64,000 bases of DNA, taken from assembly GCF_003449035.1 (NCBI RefSeq), contig NZ_QRGB01000001.1:744001-808000 (forward strand), written 5' to 3'. Positions 25,850 to 35,502 of this stretch are shown piece by piece. The translations under genes were made by a program, and so were the position numbers. Source of the stretch: Pedobacter indicus. GTDB lineage: Bacteria > Bacteroidota > Bacteroidia > Sphingobacteriales > Sphingobacteriaceae. The first letter of the stretch is position 1, and every line of letters starts with the position of its first letter. Under the pieces are notes generated by a model that ran no database searches, was not told where the DNA came from, and was given only the letters and a program-made list of their open reading frames with translations.

Positions 25850-26638
25850 ATGGCGAACTTCCGCTTTTTTAAAGACTTTATATTGCATTGCATTCAGTCA
25901 AAAACCAGACATGGAACGCATTCTCCTTTCGTTTACCGATTGGTCGATGAAGTAATCTACGATTTCAGTAAAAAAGCGTATGTCGCAGATATTGAGCAAT
26001 TACGTGATGACTTGGTCGATGACCAAAGAACGCTAACAATTACCGACCTAGGTGCCGGTTCGATGTTGAATAAGAACAGAAAAAAGAAGGTTGGGACGCT
26101 TGCTGCTAATGCTTTAAAACCGCCAAGGGTAGCGAAACTTATTGCTCGTTTAGCTCATGATCTTCAACCTGAAACGATTATAGAGTTAGGCACATGTCTA
26201 GGTGTGACAACACTGTATTTATCAAAAGCAAATCCTGCCGCTTCGATTATTACGGTTGAAGGGTGTCCAGAAACGGCTAATATAGCCCGAGAAAATTTTG
26301 ATAAACTGGCTGTTGATAACGTTGATATAAAAGTAGGCAACTTCGATGTTCTCCTTCCTCAGGTTTTAGAGGATTTGACTAAAGTCGACTTCTTATTTAT
26401 TGACGGTAATCATCGGAAAGAAGCTACACTTGATTACTTTTATCAATGCCTGCCAAAAGTGCACAACGGAACCATGCTCATCTTCGATGATATTTATTGG
26501 AGTGATGGGATGAAAGAAGCCTGGGCAGAAATCAAGAATCATCCATCAGTCACCGTAACAATTGATCTTTTCTATATAGGGCTTGTTTTCTTTAAAAAGG
26601 ATCAAGCTAAAGAAAATTTTAAGATACGTTTCTTCTAG
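25850..26638 (+). CDS. Class I SAM-dependent O-methyltransferase-like protein
   Basis: 262 residues. The SAM-binding motif I is IIELGTCLGVTTLYLS, the acidic strand 2 end is ITVEGCPETANIA, and the motif after strand 4 is VDFLFIDGNHRKEATLDYF, typical of the Methyltransf_24 / O-methyltransferase group. The N-terminus SKTRHGTHSPFVYRLV is a conserved leader of this Bacteroidota family. Substrate unknown. The ATG at 25850 is chosen because it begins the conserved region; an in-frame ATG at 25823 overlaps the promoter spacer. It converges with the Omp85-like gene 3 nt away. Confidence 0.85.
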   Translation: MANFRFFKDFILHCIQSKTRHGTHSPFVYRLVDEVIYDFSKKAYVADIEQLRDDLVDDQRTLTITDLGAGSMLNKNRKKKVGTLAANALKPPRVAKLIARLAHDLQPETIIELGTCLGVTTLYLSKANPAASIITVEGCPETANIARENFDKLAVDNVDIKVGNFDVLLPQVLEDLTKVDFLFIDGNHRKEATLDYFYQCLPKVHNGTMLIFDDIYWSDGMKEAWAEIKNHPSVTVTIDLFYIGLVFFKKDQAKENFKIRFF

Positions 26639-26641
26639 GAG

Positions 26642-27793
26642 CTAAAATGCTTGACCCAAGGCAAGATAAAAGCCACCCTGTCTTTTTTCCCCTGGTCTCT
26701 TTTCTCCAATAGCGTAGTCCAAACGAATGCTTGATCCGTGTTGGAGATCAAAAAAGTATCGAACACCCCCGCCTCCTGAAATTTTCAGGCTGGATAGGTC
26801 GATCTGGCTATCATAGACTGAACCTATACCGAAGAAAGCAGCCATACCAATGCGCGGATGTATTCTGTATCGTAACTCTGCTTGCGATGCGATGTAGTTA
26901 TTAGCACGATAGCGACCTTGATAATATCCTCGCATCATCGAGTCGTTTCCTAATTGTCGAGTCATATAGAATGGAACCTTATTCGCCATTACGGATTCAA
27001 AATATCCTTGGACTCCTAATACAAAGTTTTTTTTCAGGTCGAAAAACGCTCGCAAGTCTGCTGATAGAATACCTCCGTGAAAGTTATCTTCACGCCAAAA
27101 ATCAGGAGCATACGCATATTTCAACCGTCCATATAGCCCTTGTGTCGTTTCAGTATTAGAGTTTCTGGTGTCGTAGGATTGTGAAATGCCCAGTGCAAGG
27201 TATTTACCGCCCCCAGCGCCGTATATTAGATTTGGATCGAAAAGGCTTTCGTCGCCGTAATCACTAAAGTCAAAATTTTCGAAGATGGCGTTTAAGCCCG
27301 CATAATAGTTCTTTAGAACTTTTTTCTCAGCTTCTAAATTGATTTGAATGAGGTTTTGAGTGAGGGTTGTCTTATCACTTTCATTTGTCTGATCTCCCAA
27401 ACCATAGTAACTAAAAGGATATTTTTTATAACGCAGTGTGGTGATATAATGATAATCGTTGTTCCGGGTCCAGATATCGCTTTCTAGTTTTAAATTAACC
27501 TGTTTCTCTGTCGTCATCGATGCTAGAGCGATAAGACTTGATGTGTAAATCGTTGTGTCTGTCCGATTAACATAAAAGTTATACATGCCACTTAGACCAT
27601 ACTCTAAGCCTGTTTCTTGCGAATAACTCAATGTAGGAATAACTAAAAGTGTTGGTTTTCGAGAAGTATCTGCTGTTGAAGAGGTAAGTCTTTTGATGAG
27701 AGGGTGATCCCAAAGTTTCTTTTGAGCATACAGAGGTGTTGAGCTCAGAAATAAAAGGAGTACGAGCGATAAAAAGATGGAACCAGTTTTCAT
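26642..27793 (-). CDS. Outer membrane protein of the BamA/Omp85 surface-antigen type
   Basis: 383 residues from the ATG at 27793, with a signal peptide to about STPLYAQ. The rest is a beta barrel rich in alternating aromatic strands. The late barrel contains MRGYYQGRYRANNYIASQAE and RYRIHPRIGMAAFFGIGSVY, the region corresponding to the Omp85 VRGF/Y-containing loop 6 and following strands. It ends in LALGQAF with a terminal Phe, as barrel proteins do. No POTRA repeats are visible, so it is a barrel-only member. It may insert or export a specific partner or bind lipid. A TACCTTTG -7 element (27800-27807, minus) lies 6 nt before the ATG. Confidence 0.82.
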   Translation of the reverse strand: MKTGSIFLSLVLLLFLSSTPLYAQKKLWDHPLIKRLTSSTADTSRKPTLLVIPTLSYSQETGLEYGLSGMYNFYVNRTDTTIYTSSLIALASMTTEKQVNLKLESDIWTRNNDYHYITTLRYKKYPFSYYGLGDQTNESDKTTLTQNLIQINLEAEKKVLKNYYAGLNAIFENFDFSDYGDESLFDPNLIYGAGGGKYLALGISQSYDTRNSNTETTQGLYGRLKYAYAPDFWREDNFHGGILSADLRAFFDLKKNFVLGVQGYFESVMANKVPFYMTRQLGNDSMMRGYYQGRYRANNYIASQAELRYRIHPRIGMAAFFGIGSVYDSQIDLSSLKISGGGGVRYFFDLQHGSSIRLDYAIGEKRPGEKRQGGFYLALGQAF

Positions 27794-27799
27794 TGCCGA

Positions 27800-27807
27800 C
27801 AAAGGTA
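27800..27807 (-). promoter_or_regulatory. -7 promoter element TACCTTTG, 6 nt before the ATG of the Omp85-like gene
   Basis: This is an exact TAnnTTTG match on the minus strand. The predicted leader is at most a few nucleotides. A divergent -7 element (TAACTTTG, 27843-27850, plus) serves the deoxyhypusine-synthase-like gene, so the two genes share a compact divergent promoter region. Confidence 0.5.
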
Positions 27808-27882
27808 CGGAATGTACATTATAAGATTAGCGTATTTATCTTTAACTTTGGCTCCGTTACTTAAATCTTATTTTATTTTATT

Positions 27883-28857
27883 ATGGAAAGAGGTCCAGTT
27901 TCCCAATTTATTGAAAAGAACTATCTGCATTTCAATTCTGCTGCATTGATGGATGCGGCAAAAGGTTACGAGGCGCACCTAGATGACGGTGGCAAAATGA
28001 TGATTACGCTGGCTGGTGCCATGAGTACCGCAGAGTTAGGGATTTCCTTGGCAGAGATGATTCGACAAGATAAGGTGTCTATCATTACATGTACTGGAGC
28101 GAATCTAGAAGAAGATATTATGAATTTGGTGGCCCATTCACACTATAAGCGCGTGCCCAATTACCGTGATTTAAGTCCACAAGAAGAATGGGATCTATTG
28201 GAAAACCATTATAACCGTGTCACTGATACGTGTATTCCCGAAGAAGAGGCTTTTAGGAGGCTACAAAAACACATTTTTAAAATATGGAAAGATGCAGAAG
28301 ATGCAGGAGAGCGTTATTTTCCACATGAATACATGTTCAAAATGTTGAATAGCGGTGTGCTGGAACAGTATTATGAAATTGATCCAAAAAACTCTTGGAT
28401 GTTGGCCGCAGCGGAAAAGAACCTCCCCATTATTGTTCCCGGGTGGGAAGATTCGACAATGGGTAATATTTTTGCCTCTTATGTTATCAAAGGAGACCTG
28501 CAGGCATCGACTACAAAAAGCGGAATTGAATATATGGGATATCTAGCGGACTGGTACATTAAAAACTCTGATGGGAAAGGGATTGGCTTTTTTCAAATTG
28601 GTGGAGGAATAGCTGGCGATTTTCCGATTTGTGTTGTGCCGATGTTGTATCAGGATCTCGAAATGGATAATATCCCGTTTTGGAGTTATTTTTGTCAAAT
28701 CTCAGATTCAACAACTTCCTATGGCTCATATTCCGGGGCAGTTCCGAACGAAAAAATCACGTGGGGCAAATTAGATATCGATACACCGAAGTTTATCGTT
28801 GAATCTGATGCTACGATTGTAGCGCCACTGATTTTTGCTTGGGTTCTGAAACAATAA
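27883..28857 (+). CDS. Deoxyhypusine synthase-family protein
   Basis: 324 residues. It has the NAD-dependent deoxyhypusine synthase fold: MMITLAGAMSTAELGISLAE, the segment ITCTGANLEEDIMNLV, GWEDSTMGNIFASYVI, FFQIGGGIAGDFPICVVPML, and near the end GSYSGAVPNEKITWGKLD, whose WGK lysine occupies the place of the catalytic Lys of the eukaryotic enzyme. The eukaryotic enzyme transfers the aminobutyl group of spermidine to eIF5A, which bacteria lack. Bacterial homologues are thought to act on small polyamines (for example homospermidine synthesis) or unknown proteins. It is monocistronic with its own -7 element at 27843. Substrate unknown. Confidence 0.88.
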   Translation: MERGPVSQFIEKNYLHFNSAALMDAAKGYEAHLDDGGKMMITLAGAMSTAELGISLAEMIRQDKVSIITCTGANLEEDIMNLVAHSHYKRVPNYRDLSPQEEWDLLENHYNRVTDTCIPEEEAFRRLQKHIFKIWKDAEDAGERYFPHEYMFKMLNSGVLEQYYEIDPKNSWMLAAAEKNLPIIVPGWEDSTMGNIFASYVIKGDLQASTTKSGIEYMGYLADWYIKNSDGKGIGFFQIGGGIAGDFPICVVPMLYQDLEMDNIPFWSYFCQISDSTTSYGSYSGAVPNEKITWGKLDIDTPKFIVESDATIVAPLIFAWVLKQ

Positions 28858-29014
28858 TATATAGCTATTTTTTTAAAAATACAAATCCGACTTTTTTTAT
28901 AGAAGGATTATAAAATGGCCTTGCCATTCGTTAAACAATGCAAATGGGTTGTTTAGAATAATTATAAATTAGCAAATTTGGTCATGAAACTGTCACCGAT
29001 ACACTAATAAGTTA

Positions 29015-29022
29015 TACTTTTG
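29015..29022 (+). promoter_or_regulatory. -7 promoter element TACTTTTG ahead of the act operon
   Basis: This is an exact TAnnTTTG match 83 nt before the actA ATG at 29106, in the 248-bp gap that separates the respiratory operon from the upstream gene. No other feature was seen in that gap. It is the probable promoter of actABCDEF and perhaps the cox genes. Confidence 0.5.
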
Positions 29023-29105
29023 TCTTTTGAGTTTATTACCCTATTTCGCGTTAGGTGATCAACTTGTTCAATTTGTCAAACATTATATCGTATAAAACTC
29101 TCAAA

Positions 29106-30395
29106 ATGAGAAACATCTCTTTAATTTTTAGACGTGTTGCAAAGTCCTTAATCTTAGTCGCGTTACTAAGTGTGGCAACTTTATCCGTGCAGGCGCAGGA
29201 TATCAAGGCGGGTGAATCGCTTTTTAAAGCAAATTGTACGGCTTGTCATGGTATTGATAAGGCAGTTATCGGTCCAGCCCTAAAAGGTGTAACTGATAAC
29301 TTTGAACATGACTGGCTTGTTTCGTGGATTAAGAACTCTCCAGCACTTATAGCTTCGGGTGATGCGCAGGCGGTAGAGGTATCAGAGCTGCATCCGTCAA
29401 TGATGCCAGCCTTTCCAACGCTATCGGATGACGATGTTAATAACATTATTGCTTATATAGCTGATGCTTCGGTAGCAAAGCCGGAAGCAGAAGGCGGTTC
29501 TGGTGGTGCTGGCATGGCTGAAGGTGCTGGTCAAAGCGGTGATGTAAGCAACTTTATGTTAGGAGGGTTGATCCTTGTCTTGATTATCGCCTTCCTTGTT
29601 ATCTTGGTGTTGAACCGAGTAATCCGTACTTTAGACAGAATTATCCTAAAGAATAAAGATAATATTGTTGAACAGGTAGAAGAAGAAGGAGAGACACAAG
29701 GCCAGGTCTTCGTTGCTAAATTGAAGCGTCTTTCGAAAAATAAAAAACTTGTATTCTTTGTGATTTTAGGTCTTGTAGCAATCTTAAGTACTGCTGGATG
29801 GAATGTGATGTGGAATACAGGTGTTCATGAAGGTTATCAGCCGGTTCAGCCAATTAAGTTTTCCCACCAGCTACATGCTGGAATTAATCAGATTGATTGT
29901 CAATACTGTCACTCTGGCGCAGCTACTTCTCAAAATGCATCGATTCCGTCTCCAAATGTATGTATGAACTGTCATAACTATGTGACTGCATCAGACAATT
30001 ATGGAGGTGAGATTTCTCCGGAGATCCAAAAGATTTATAATGCGATTGATTGGGATCCTGAAACTCGTACTTATGGTGATAACCCGAAACCAATCGAGTG
30101 GATACGTGTTCATAATCTTCCGGATCTAGCTTACTTTAATCACTCACAGCACGTGACGGTGGCTGGTATTGAATGTCAAAAATGTCACGGTCCAATCGAA
30201 ACAATGGAAGAGGTTTATCAATATTCGCCGTTAACCATGAAATGGTGTATCGAGTGTCACCAGGAAACAGAGGTTAATGCAAAAGGTAATGCATATTACG
30301 ATCAACTAATAGCCGCACACGAAAAACTGAAAAGTGGCGAGAAGATAACCGCCGCGGTGTTAGGGGGCTTGGAATGTGGTAAATGTCATTATTAA
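29106..30395 (+). CDS. actA: Alternative complex III subunit A, multiheme cytochrome c with an extra N-terminal heme domain
   Basis: 429 residues with a signal peptide to about SVQAQ. Six CxxCH heme sites are visible: Cys44 (CTACH), 265 (CQYCH), 286 (CMNCH), 357 (CQKCH), 381 (CIECH) and 424 (CGKCH). The last five form the pentaheme ActA domain; the first belongs to a monoheme cytochrome c domain with its own PAFPTLSDDDVNNIIAYI tail. Two membrane helices lie between them (MLGGLILVLIIAFLVILVLN and VFFVILGLVAILSTAG). ActA passes electrons from menaquinol to the oxidase. The ATG at 29106 is preferred over an upstream GTG at 29055 because it begins the signal peptide. First gene of the act-cox cluster. 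Confidence 0.93.
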   Translation: MRNISLIFRRVAKSLILVALLSVATLSVQAQDIKAGESLFKANCTACHGIDKAVIGPALKGVTDNFEHDWLVSWIKNSPALIASGDAQAVEVSELHPSMMPAFPTLSDDDVNNIIAYIADASVAKPEAEGGSGGAGMAEGAGQSGDVSNFMLGGLILVLIIAFLVILVLNRVIRTLDRIILKNKDNIVEQVEEEGETQGQVFVAKLKRLSKNKKLVFFVILGLVAILSTAGWNVMWNTGVHEGYQPVQPIKFSHQLHAGINQIDCQYCHSGAATSQNASIPSPNVCMNCHNYVTASDNYGGEISPEIQKIYNAIDWDPETRTYGDNPKPIEWIRVHNLPDLAYFNHSQHVTVAGIECQKCHGPIETMEEVYQYSPLTMKWCIECHQETEVNAKGNAYYDQLIAAHEKLKSGEKITAAVLGGLECGKCHY

Positions 30396-30439
30396 TCAAG
30401 TAAAAACAAACGTAGCAATACGATTATATAATAGCTTAA

Positions 30440-33400
30440 ATGGATAGCAACAAAAAATACTGGAAAGGTTTAGAGGAATTACAGCAGACTCCTGCTTTTG
30501 TTGAGAATAAGAGTGCTGAGTTTTCTGAGAATATTCCTATTGAAAACGTGTTAAATGAAGCTGGTTTAAGTACAAAAACTCCACGTAGAGACTTTTTGAA
30601 GGCTTTAGGTTTTGGGGTGGGAGCCGTTACATTAGCTGCTTGTCAGCGGACACCGGTTCATAAGTCTGTACCTTACATTATTAAGCCTGAGGAAGTAACA
30701 CCGGGGGTCCCAAATTACTATGCGTCGAGCTATAAAGGACAGAGTTTAATAGTTAAGACACGGGAGGGGCGTCCGATATTTATCGAAGCAAATCCCAAAG
30801 CAGTATTTGCTGGAAACGGTGTGAGTGCTTCTACTCAAGCTTCTATCCTCGACTTGTACGACATGTCTAAACTTAAGGGCCCTCGTGCGGGTTCAGAAGA
30901 TATCTCATGGGAGGAAGTTGATAAACAAGTTGGGGCGGCACTAAATTCCGCATCAAGTGCAGGAAAACAGATTGCAATTATAACAAGTACATTAAACAGT
31001 CCTTCCGCCAGAGCGGCTATCGATGAGTTTATCGCAGCATATCCAACTGCGAAGCTTATTGAAGTTGACGCGGTATCTTACTCAGGTATTATAAAAGCCA
31101 ATGAGCGTACATTTGGAAAAGCGGCTCTACCGCAGTATCGTTTCGATAATGCGGACGTAATTGTAAGTGTGGGCGCCGATTTCTTGAATACATGGATTGA
31201 TGAGGTAGAGTTTACAAAACAGTACATGTCTAACCGGAATCATGCATCGTTGAAAAATGGCAAAATGTCTCGTCATATTCAATTTGAAAGTGGTTTAAGT
31301 GTGACAGGGACAAACGCTGATGTTCGGGTTACTATCAAGCCGTCAGAAGAGGGTGCGTTGTTAATATCTTTATATAATGAGTTGACAGGGTCTTCATTGT
31401 CGGGAGCTCTTCAGGGTAATGATAAAGCCGCTACGGCTATCAAGGTTGTTGCAAAAGAATTGAGCCAGGCGAATGGACGATCGCTTCTTGTCTCTGGTTC
31501 AAACGATATCAATGTACAATCCTTGGTGAACGCTATCAACATGCATCTTGGAAGTTATGGTACAACGATCGATCTCGACAATTCAGCAAATCATTTCCGG
31601 GGAGACGATGAGGCTTTCGCTCAATTCTTGAACGATGCTAGAGATGGAAATGTAGATGTTGCATTCTTCGTTAATAGCAATCCCCGATACGATTATTTTG
31701 ACAGTAAATTGGTAGAAGATGCGCTTGGCAAAATCAAATTTACTCTGTCATTCGCAGATCGTGATGATGAAACAGCTTCCGAAGCTACAATCATTGCTCC
31801 AGGTCGTAATTATTTAGAATCTTGGGGAGATGCGGAACTTTATACGGGATATTTTACGATTGTCCAACCGACTATTAACCCAATTTTTGACTCGCGTCAA
31901 TTTGAAGAAAGCTTTTTAATCTGGGCCGGTAATACGACTCCGTACCATGATTATGTGAAGGCATATTGGGAGGCTAATATTTTAGCTCCATCAGGTAAAA
32001 CCTGGATTGACAGTCTACAAGAAGGGTTTATATTTAATGGGGCACTAGGAGTGTCTACAAAAGTATTTAACGGTTCTGTTTCGGATATAGCTGCTCAAAT
32101 CACCAGTCAGAGTAAGGCGATAGCGAAAGACGTAGAGTTAGAGTTATATCAGAGTGCTTTGGGTGATGGAAAGCAGGCGAATAATGCGTACCTTCTTGAA
32201 CTGCCAGATGCTGTATCTAAAGTGACCTGGGATAACTATGTGGCGATCGAGCCCCGCTATGCTGAGTCGTTAGGGCTTGGAGAAAAAGATTTGGTCGAAG
32301 TGACTGCAGAAAACGGTTATTCGGTAACTCTTCCTGTTTTGCTACAACCTGGTCAAGCACAGGGGACTGTTTCGATAGCTGTTGGTTTTGGCAGAACCAA
32401 AGCAGGTCGTGCAGGGAACGGAGTCGGGAAAAATGCATTTCCTTTTGTAAGGTTAGTGAATGGTACACTTCAATTGAACAATTCTGTTAAGATATCGAAG
32501 GCATCTGGTTCTTACGAGCTGGCACAAACGCAAACTCACCATACAATTGAAGGAAGAAATGTAATCCGCGAGACGACTTTTGCTAATTATAAAAATGACC
32601 CAACACATAACAGTGGAAACTCTGGTCACAAACATAAAACTTATGATTTGTGGAATAAATACGAACAGCCAGGGCACAGTTGGGTAATGGCTATTGACTT
32701 AAACGCTTGTACAGGTTGTGGTTCATGTGTGGTAGCTTGTAATATTGAGAATAATGTTCCCGTGGTAGGACGTGATGAAGTTCGCCGCCGTAGAGAAATG
32801 CACTGGATTCGAATCGACCGTTATTACTCATTCGACAATGGTAATAATGAAGGGGTAACAAGAGAAGGAGATATTGCTGAATTAGAAGATCTTGGGAATG
32901 TTTCGGTTGTACATCAACCAATGTTATGTCAGCATTGTGACCACGCTCCGTGTGAGACAGTGTGTCCGGTTCTTGCAACCGTTCACTCATCGGAAGGTCT
33001 TAATCATATGGCCTATAACAGATGTTTCGGTACAAGGTACTGTGCCAATAACTGTCCTTATAAGGTGCGTCGTTTCAACTGGTTTAACTATTGGAACGAT
33101 TCGAGATTCGACAACTATTTAAACAATGAATTCACGCAGTTAGTATTAAATCCAGATGTGACTTCGAGATCGCGAGGGGTAATGGAAAAATGCTCAATGT
33201 GTATTCAACGTATCCAAGCTGGTAAATTACAGGCAAAAGCTGAAAAGCGTCCTATTAAGGATGGTGACATACAAGTAGCGTGTGCTGCAGCTTGTCCGTC
33301 AAATGCAATCATCTTTGGAGATAGAAACGATCCTGAATCTGCTGTTTCCAAAGCTTTGAGAAATGAACGCGTTTATTACGTGTTAGAAGAATTAAACGTT

Positions 33401-33451
33401 CAACCGGGTGTTGGTTACATGACGAAGGTGAGAAATACATTTGAAGCGTAA
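30440..33451 (+). CDS. actB: Alternative complex III subunit B (molybdopterin-oxidoreductase-like plus 4-cluster ferredoxin domain)
   Basis: 1003 residues. A twin-arginine lipoprotein-like signal (RRDFLKALGFGVGAVTLAAC) precedes a long molybdopterin-oxidoreductase-like domain that in this complex carries no cofactor. A C-terminal ferredoxin domain follows with four cysteine groups: CTGCGSCVVAC, CQHCDHAPCETVCPV, CFGTRYCANNCPYK and CSMCIQRI with a later CAAACPS. These bind three 4Fe-4S clusters and one 3Fe-4S cluster in the characterised complex. The protein is held on the periplasmic face and relays electrons from the quinol site to ActA. The two domains (B1 and B2 elsewhere) are fused here. 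It follows actA by 44 nt. Confidence 0.95.
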   Translation: MDSNKKYWKGLEELQQTPAFVENKSAEFSENIPIENVLNEAGLSTKTPRRDFLKALGFGVGAVTLAACQRTPVHKSVPYIIKPEEVTPGVPNYYASSYKGQSLIVKTREGRPIFIEANPKAVFAGNGVSASTQASILDLYDMSKLKGPRAGSEDISWEEVDKQVGAALNSASSAGKQIAIITSTLNSPSARAAIDEFIAAYPTAKLIEVDAVSYSGIIKANERTFGKAALPQYRFDNADVIVSVGADFLNTWIDEVEFTKQYMSNRNHASLKNGKMSRHIQFESGLSVTGTNADVRVTIKPSEEGALLISLYNELTGSSLSGALQGNDKAATAIKVVAKELSQANGRSLLVSGSNDINVQSLVNAINMHLGSYGTTIDLDNSANHFRGDDEAFAQFLNDARDGNVDVAFFVNSNPRYDYFDSKLVEDALGKIKFTLSFADRDDETASEATIIAPGRNYLESWGDAELYTGYFTIVQPTINPIFDSRQFEESFLIWAGNTTPYHDYVKAYWEANILAPSGKTWIDSLQEGFIFNGALGVSTKVFNGSVSDIAAQITSQSKAIAKDVELELYQSALGDGKQANNAYLLELPDAVSKVTWDNYVAIEPRYAESLGLGEKDLVEVTAENGYSVTLPVLLQPGQAQGTVSIAVGFGRTKAGRAGNGVGKNAFPFVRLVNGTLQLNNSVKISKASGSYELAQTQTHHTIEGRNVIRETTFANYKNDPTHNSGNSGHKHKTYDLWNKYEQPGHSWVMAIDLNACTGCGSCVVACNIENNVPVVGRDEVRRRREMHWIRIDRYYSFDNGNNEGVTREGDIAELEDLGNVSVVHQPMLCQHCDHAPCETVCPVLATVHSSEGLNHMAYNRCFGTRYCANNCPYKVRRFNWFNYWNDSRFDNYLNNEFTQLVLNPDVTSRSRGVMEKCSMCIQRIQAGKLQAKAEKRPIKDGDIQVACAAACPSNAIIFGDRNDPESAVSKALRNERVYYVLEELNVQPGVGYMTKVRNTFEA

Positions 33452-33482
33452 TCAATATTAATATATCTGAAATAAAAAGAAT

Positions 33483-34961
33483 ATGTCATCGCACAACGAA
33501 TCTATTATTAGAGAGCCCCTTGTAACCGGGGAAAACATTACCTACGCAAAGGTTACAGACGACATTCTCGTTTCTGTGGAAAATAAACCGAATAAAGCAT
33601 GGTGGATTGGATTCATCGTTGCAGTATTGGGTGCATTGCTGTGGGTTGTGAGTGTAGGTTATACATTTTGGACAGGGATTGGCGCTTGGGGTTTGAATAA
33701 GACAGTTGGATGGGCTTGGGACATTACCACATTCGTTTGGTGGGTGGGTATTGGTCACGCAGGTACGTTGATTTCTGCTGTGCTTTTGCTGTTTCGCCAA
33801 AACTGGCGTAATTCAATTAACCGATCAGCAGAGGCTATGACGATTTTTGCCGTTATTTGTGCGGCAACCTATGTTGTAGCTCACATGGGACGGCCATGGT
33901 TAGCTTATTGGATTTTTCCGCTTCCGAATCAATTTGGTTCTCTGTGGGTAAACTTTAACTCTCCCCTTGTTTGGGATGCCTTTGCGATTTCAACCTATTT
34001 CACAGTGTCATTAGTGTTCTGGTATGTTGGGTTATTGCCAGATATTGCGACAATCCGTGACCGTGCTATTGGCTTAAGAAGAAGAGTCTATTCTGTATTA
34101 TCGTTCGGTTGGAACGGTTCTGTAAAAACCTGGCAGCGATTTGAGATTGTATGTTTGATCCTTGCGGGTATTGCAACACCACTCGTACTTTCGGTACACA
34201 CCATTGTATCGATGGACTTTGCTACTTCGGTGATTCCTGGTTGGCATACAACAATTTTCCCTCCTTATTTCGTTGCAGGAGCGATTTTTTCTGGATTTGC
34301 GATGGTTCAGACACTCCTGTTGGTTATGAGAAAGGTATTGAATCTGGAACATTACATTACCATGTTCCATATCGAATCAATGAATAAGATTATTTTAGTT
34401 ACTGGTTCGATCGTTGGTATAGCATATTTGACCGAATTGTTCATAGCATGGTATTCTGGCTCTGAGTATGAATTGTACGCATTCCAAAACCGTATCGCTG
34501 GACCGTATTGGTGGGCCTATTGGTCAATGATGACTTGTAATGTTATATCACCTCAGTTATTCTGGTTCAAAAAGATCAGAACTAGTATTGCGTTATCTTG
34601 GATCTTGTCAATTGTAGTTAACATTGGTATGTGGTTCGAACGCTTTGTAATCATCGTTACTTCTCTTCATCGTGATTATATCCCATCTAGTTGGGTTATG
34701 TTCTATCCAACCTGGGCTGATGTGGGTATCTTCGTAGGGTCAATTGGTGTGTTCTTTACATTATTCCTGTTGTTCCTTAGAGTATTACCTCCTGTAGCTA
34801 TAGCGGAAGTGAAATTATTATTGAAAACTCAGAGTCATGCAGTTAAGAAACAGATAATTTTAGATGGGCACGAAGAGCGCGAGTACGAAGAGTTTTATAC
34901 AAACTCATTAGATAAATACGATTCAGTAACAGAGCGTGAAGTTAAAGAACTAGTAAAATAA
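33483..34961 (+). CDS. actC: Alternative complex III subunit C (NrfD-like membrane subunit)
   Basis: 492 residues with about ten membrane helices. NrfD/PsrC-family features include [38 protein letters not shown] and [20 protein letters not shown], the last typical of ActC. In the known structure ActC provides the menaquinol-binding pocket and possibly a proton path. It lies 31 nt after actB and 4 nt before actD. Confidence 0.95.
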   Translation: MSSHNESIIREPLVTGENITYAKVTDDILVSVENKPNKAWWIGFIVAVLGALLWVVSVGYTFWTGIGAWGLNKTVGWAWDITTFVWWVGIGHAGTLISAVLLLFRQNWRNSINRSAEAMTIFAVICAATYVVAHMGRPWLAYWIFPLPNQFGSLWVNFNSPLVWDAFAISTYFTVSLVFWYVGLLPDIATIRDRAIGLRRRVYSVLSFGWNGSVKTWQRFEIVCLILAGIATPLVLSVHTIVSMDFATSVIPGWHTTIFPPYFVAGAIFSGFAMVQTLLLVMRKVLNLEHYITMFHIESMNKIILVTGSIVGIAYLTELFIAWYSGSEYELYAFQNRIAGPYWWAYWSMMTCNVISPQLFWFKKIRTSIALSWILSIVVNIGMWFERFVIIVTSLHRDYIPSSWVMFYPTWADVGIFVGSIGVFFTLFLLFLRVLPPVAIAEVKLLLKTQSHAVKKQIILDGHEEREYEEFYTNSLDKYDSVTEREVKELVK

Positions 34962-34965
34962 AAGG

Positions 34966-35502
34966 ATGAGCACTACAAAATATATATTAGGAAGTTTTGG
35001 GGATCCTGACGAAATGATGCATGGCATCGAGAAATTGCAGGAGAATAACATTAAAATATATGATGTTTATACACCGATGCCGATTCACGGGATTGAGGCT
35101 AAACTGGGTGTACCCCCATCAAGATTACCCATTGTAGCGTTTTTATGCGGGTTATTAGGATTTATATTGGGTTTTTCTTTACTCTACTATACAATGGTTT
35201 ACGACTGGCCTATGAATATCGGAGGAAAACCTGCATTCGCTATACCGAATTTTGTGCCGGTTACATTTGAGGTTACTATACTTTGTACTGCCTTGGGTAT
35301 GGTGGCGGTTTTTTTCTATAGAAACCATCTCTTTCCTGGTAGAGCACCTAGAGTAATGGATTTTAGAGCGACAGATGATCGATTTGTAATTGCTGTTGAC
35401 GCAAAAGAAAATACTGACCACAATCAAATTGAAACTTTATTAAAAGAAGCTGGTGCAATAGATGTATTGCACAACGAGAGAAAATATGTTAGCTATGAAT
35501 AA
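34966..35502 (+). CDS. actD: Alternative complex III subunit D (DUF3341)
   Basis: 178 residues. A cytoplasmic N-terminal domain (KYILGSFGDPDEMMHGIEKL, then YTPMPIHGIEAKLG) is followed by two membrane helices (LPIVAFLCGLLGFILGFSLL and VTFEVTILCTALGMVAVFF) and a short C-terminal domain. This is the DUF3341 pattern of ActD, a structural subunit of complex III without cofactors. The last 8 nt overlap the actE start, which indicates translational coupling. Confidence 0.93.
   Translation: MSTTKYILGSFGDPDEMMHGIEKLQENNIKIYDVYTPMPIHGIEAKLGVPPSRLPIVAFLCGLLGFILGFSLLYYTMVYDWPMNIGGKPAFAIPNFVPVTFEVTILCTALGMVAVFFYRNHLFPGRAPRVMDFRATDDRFVIAVDAKENTDHNQIETLLKEAGAIDVLHNERKYVSYE

Noticed and set aside
29055-29105. 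GTG start for actA at 29055
   Set aside because: The extra 17 residues precede a normal signal peptide that begins at the ATG at 29106.
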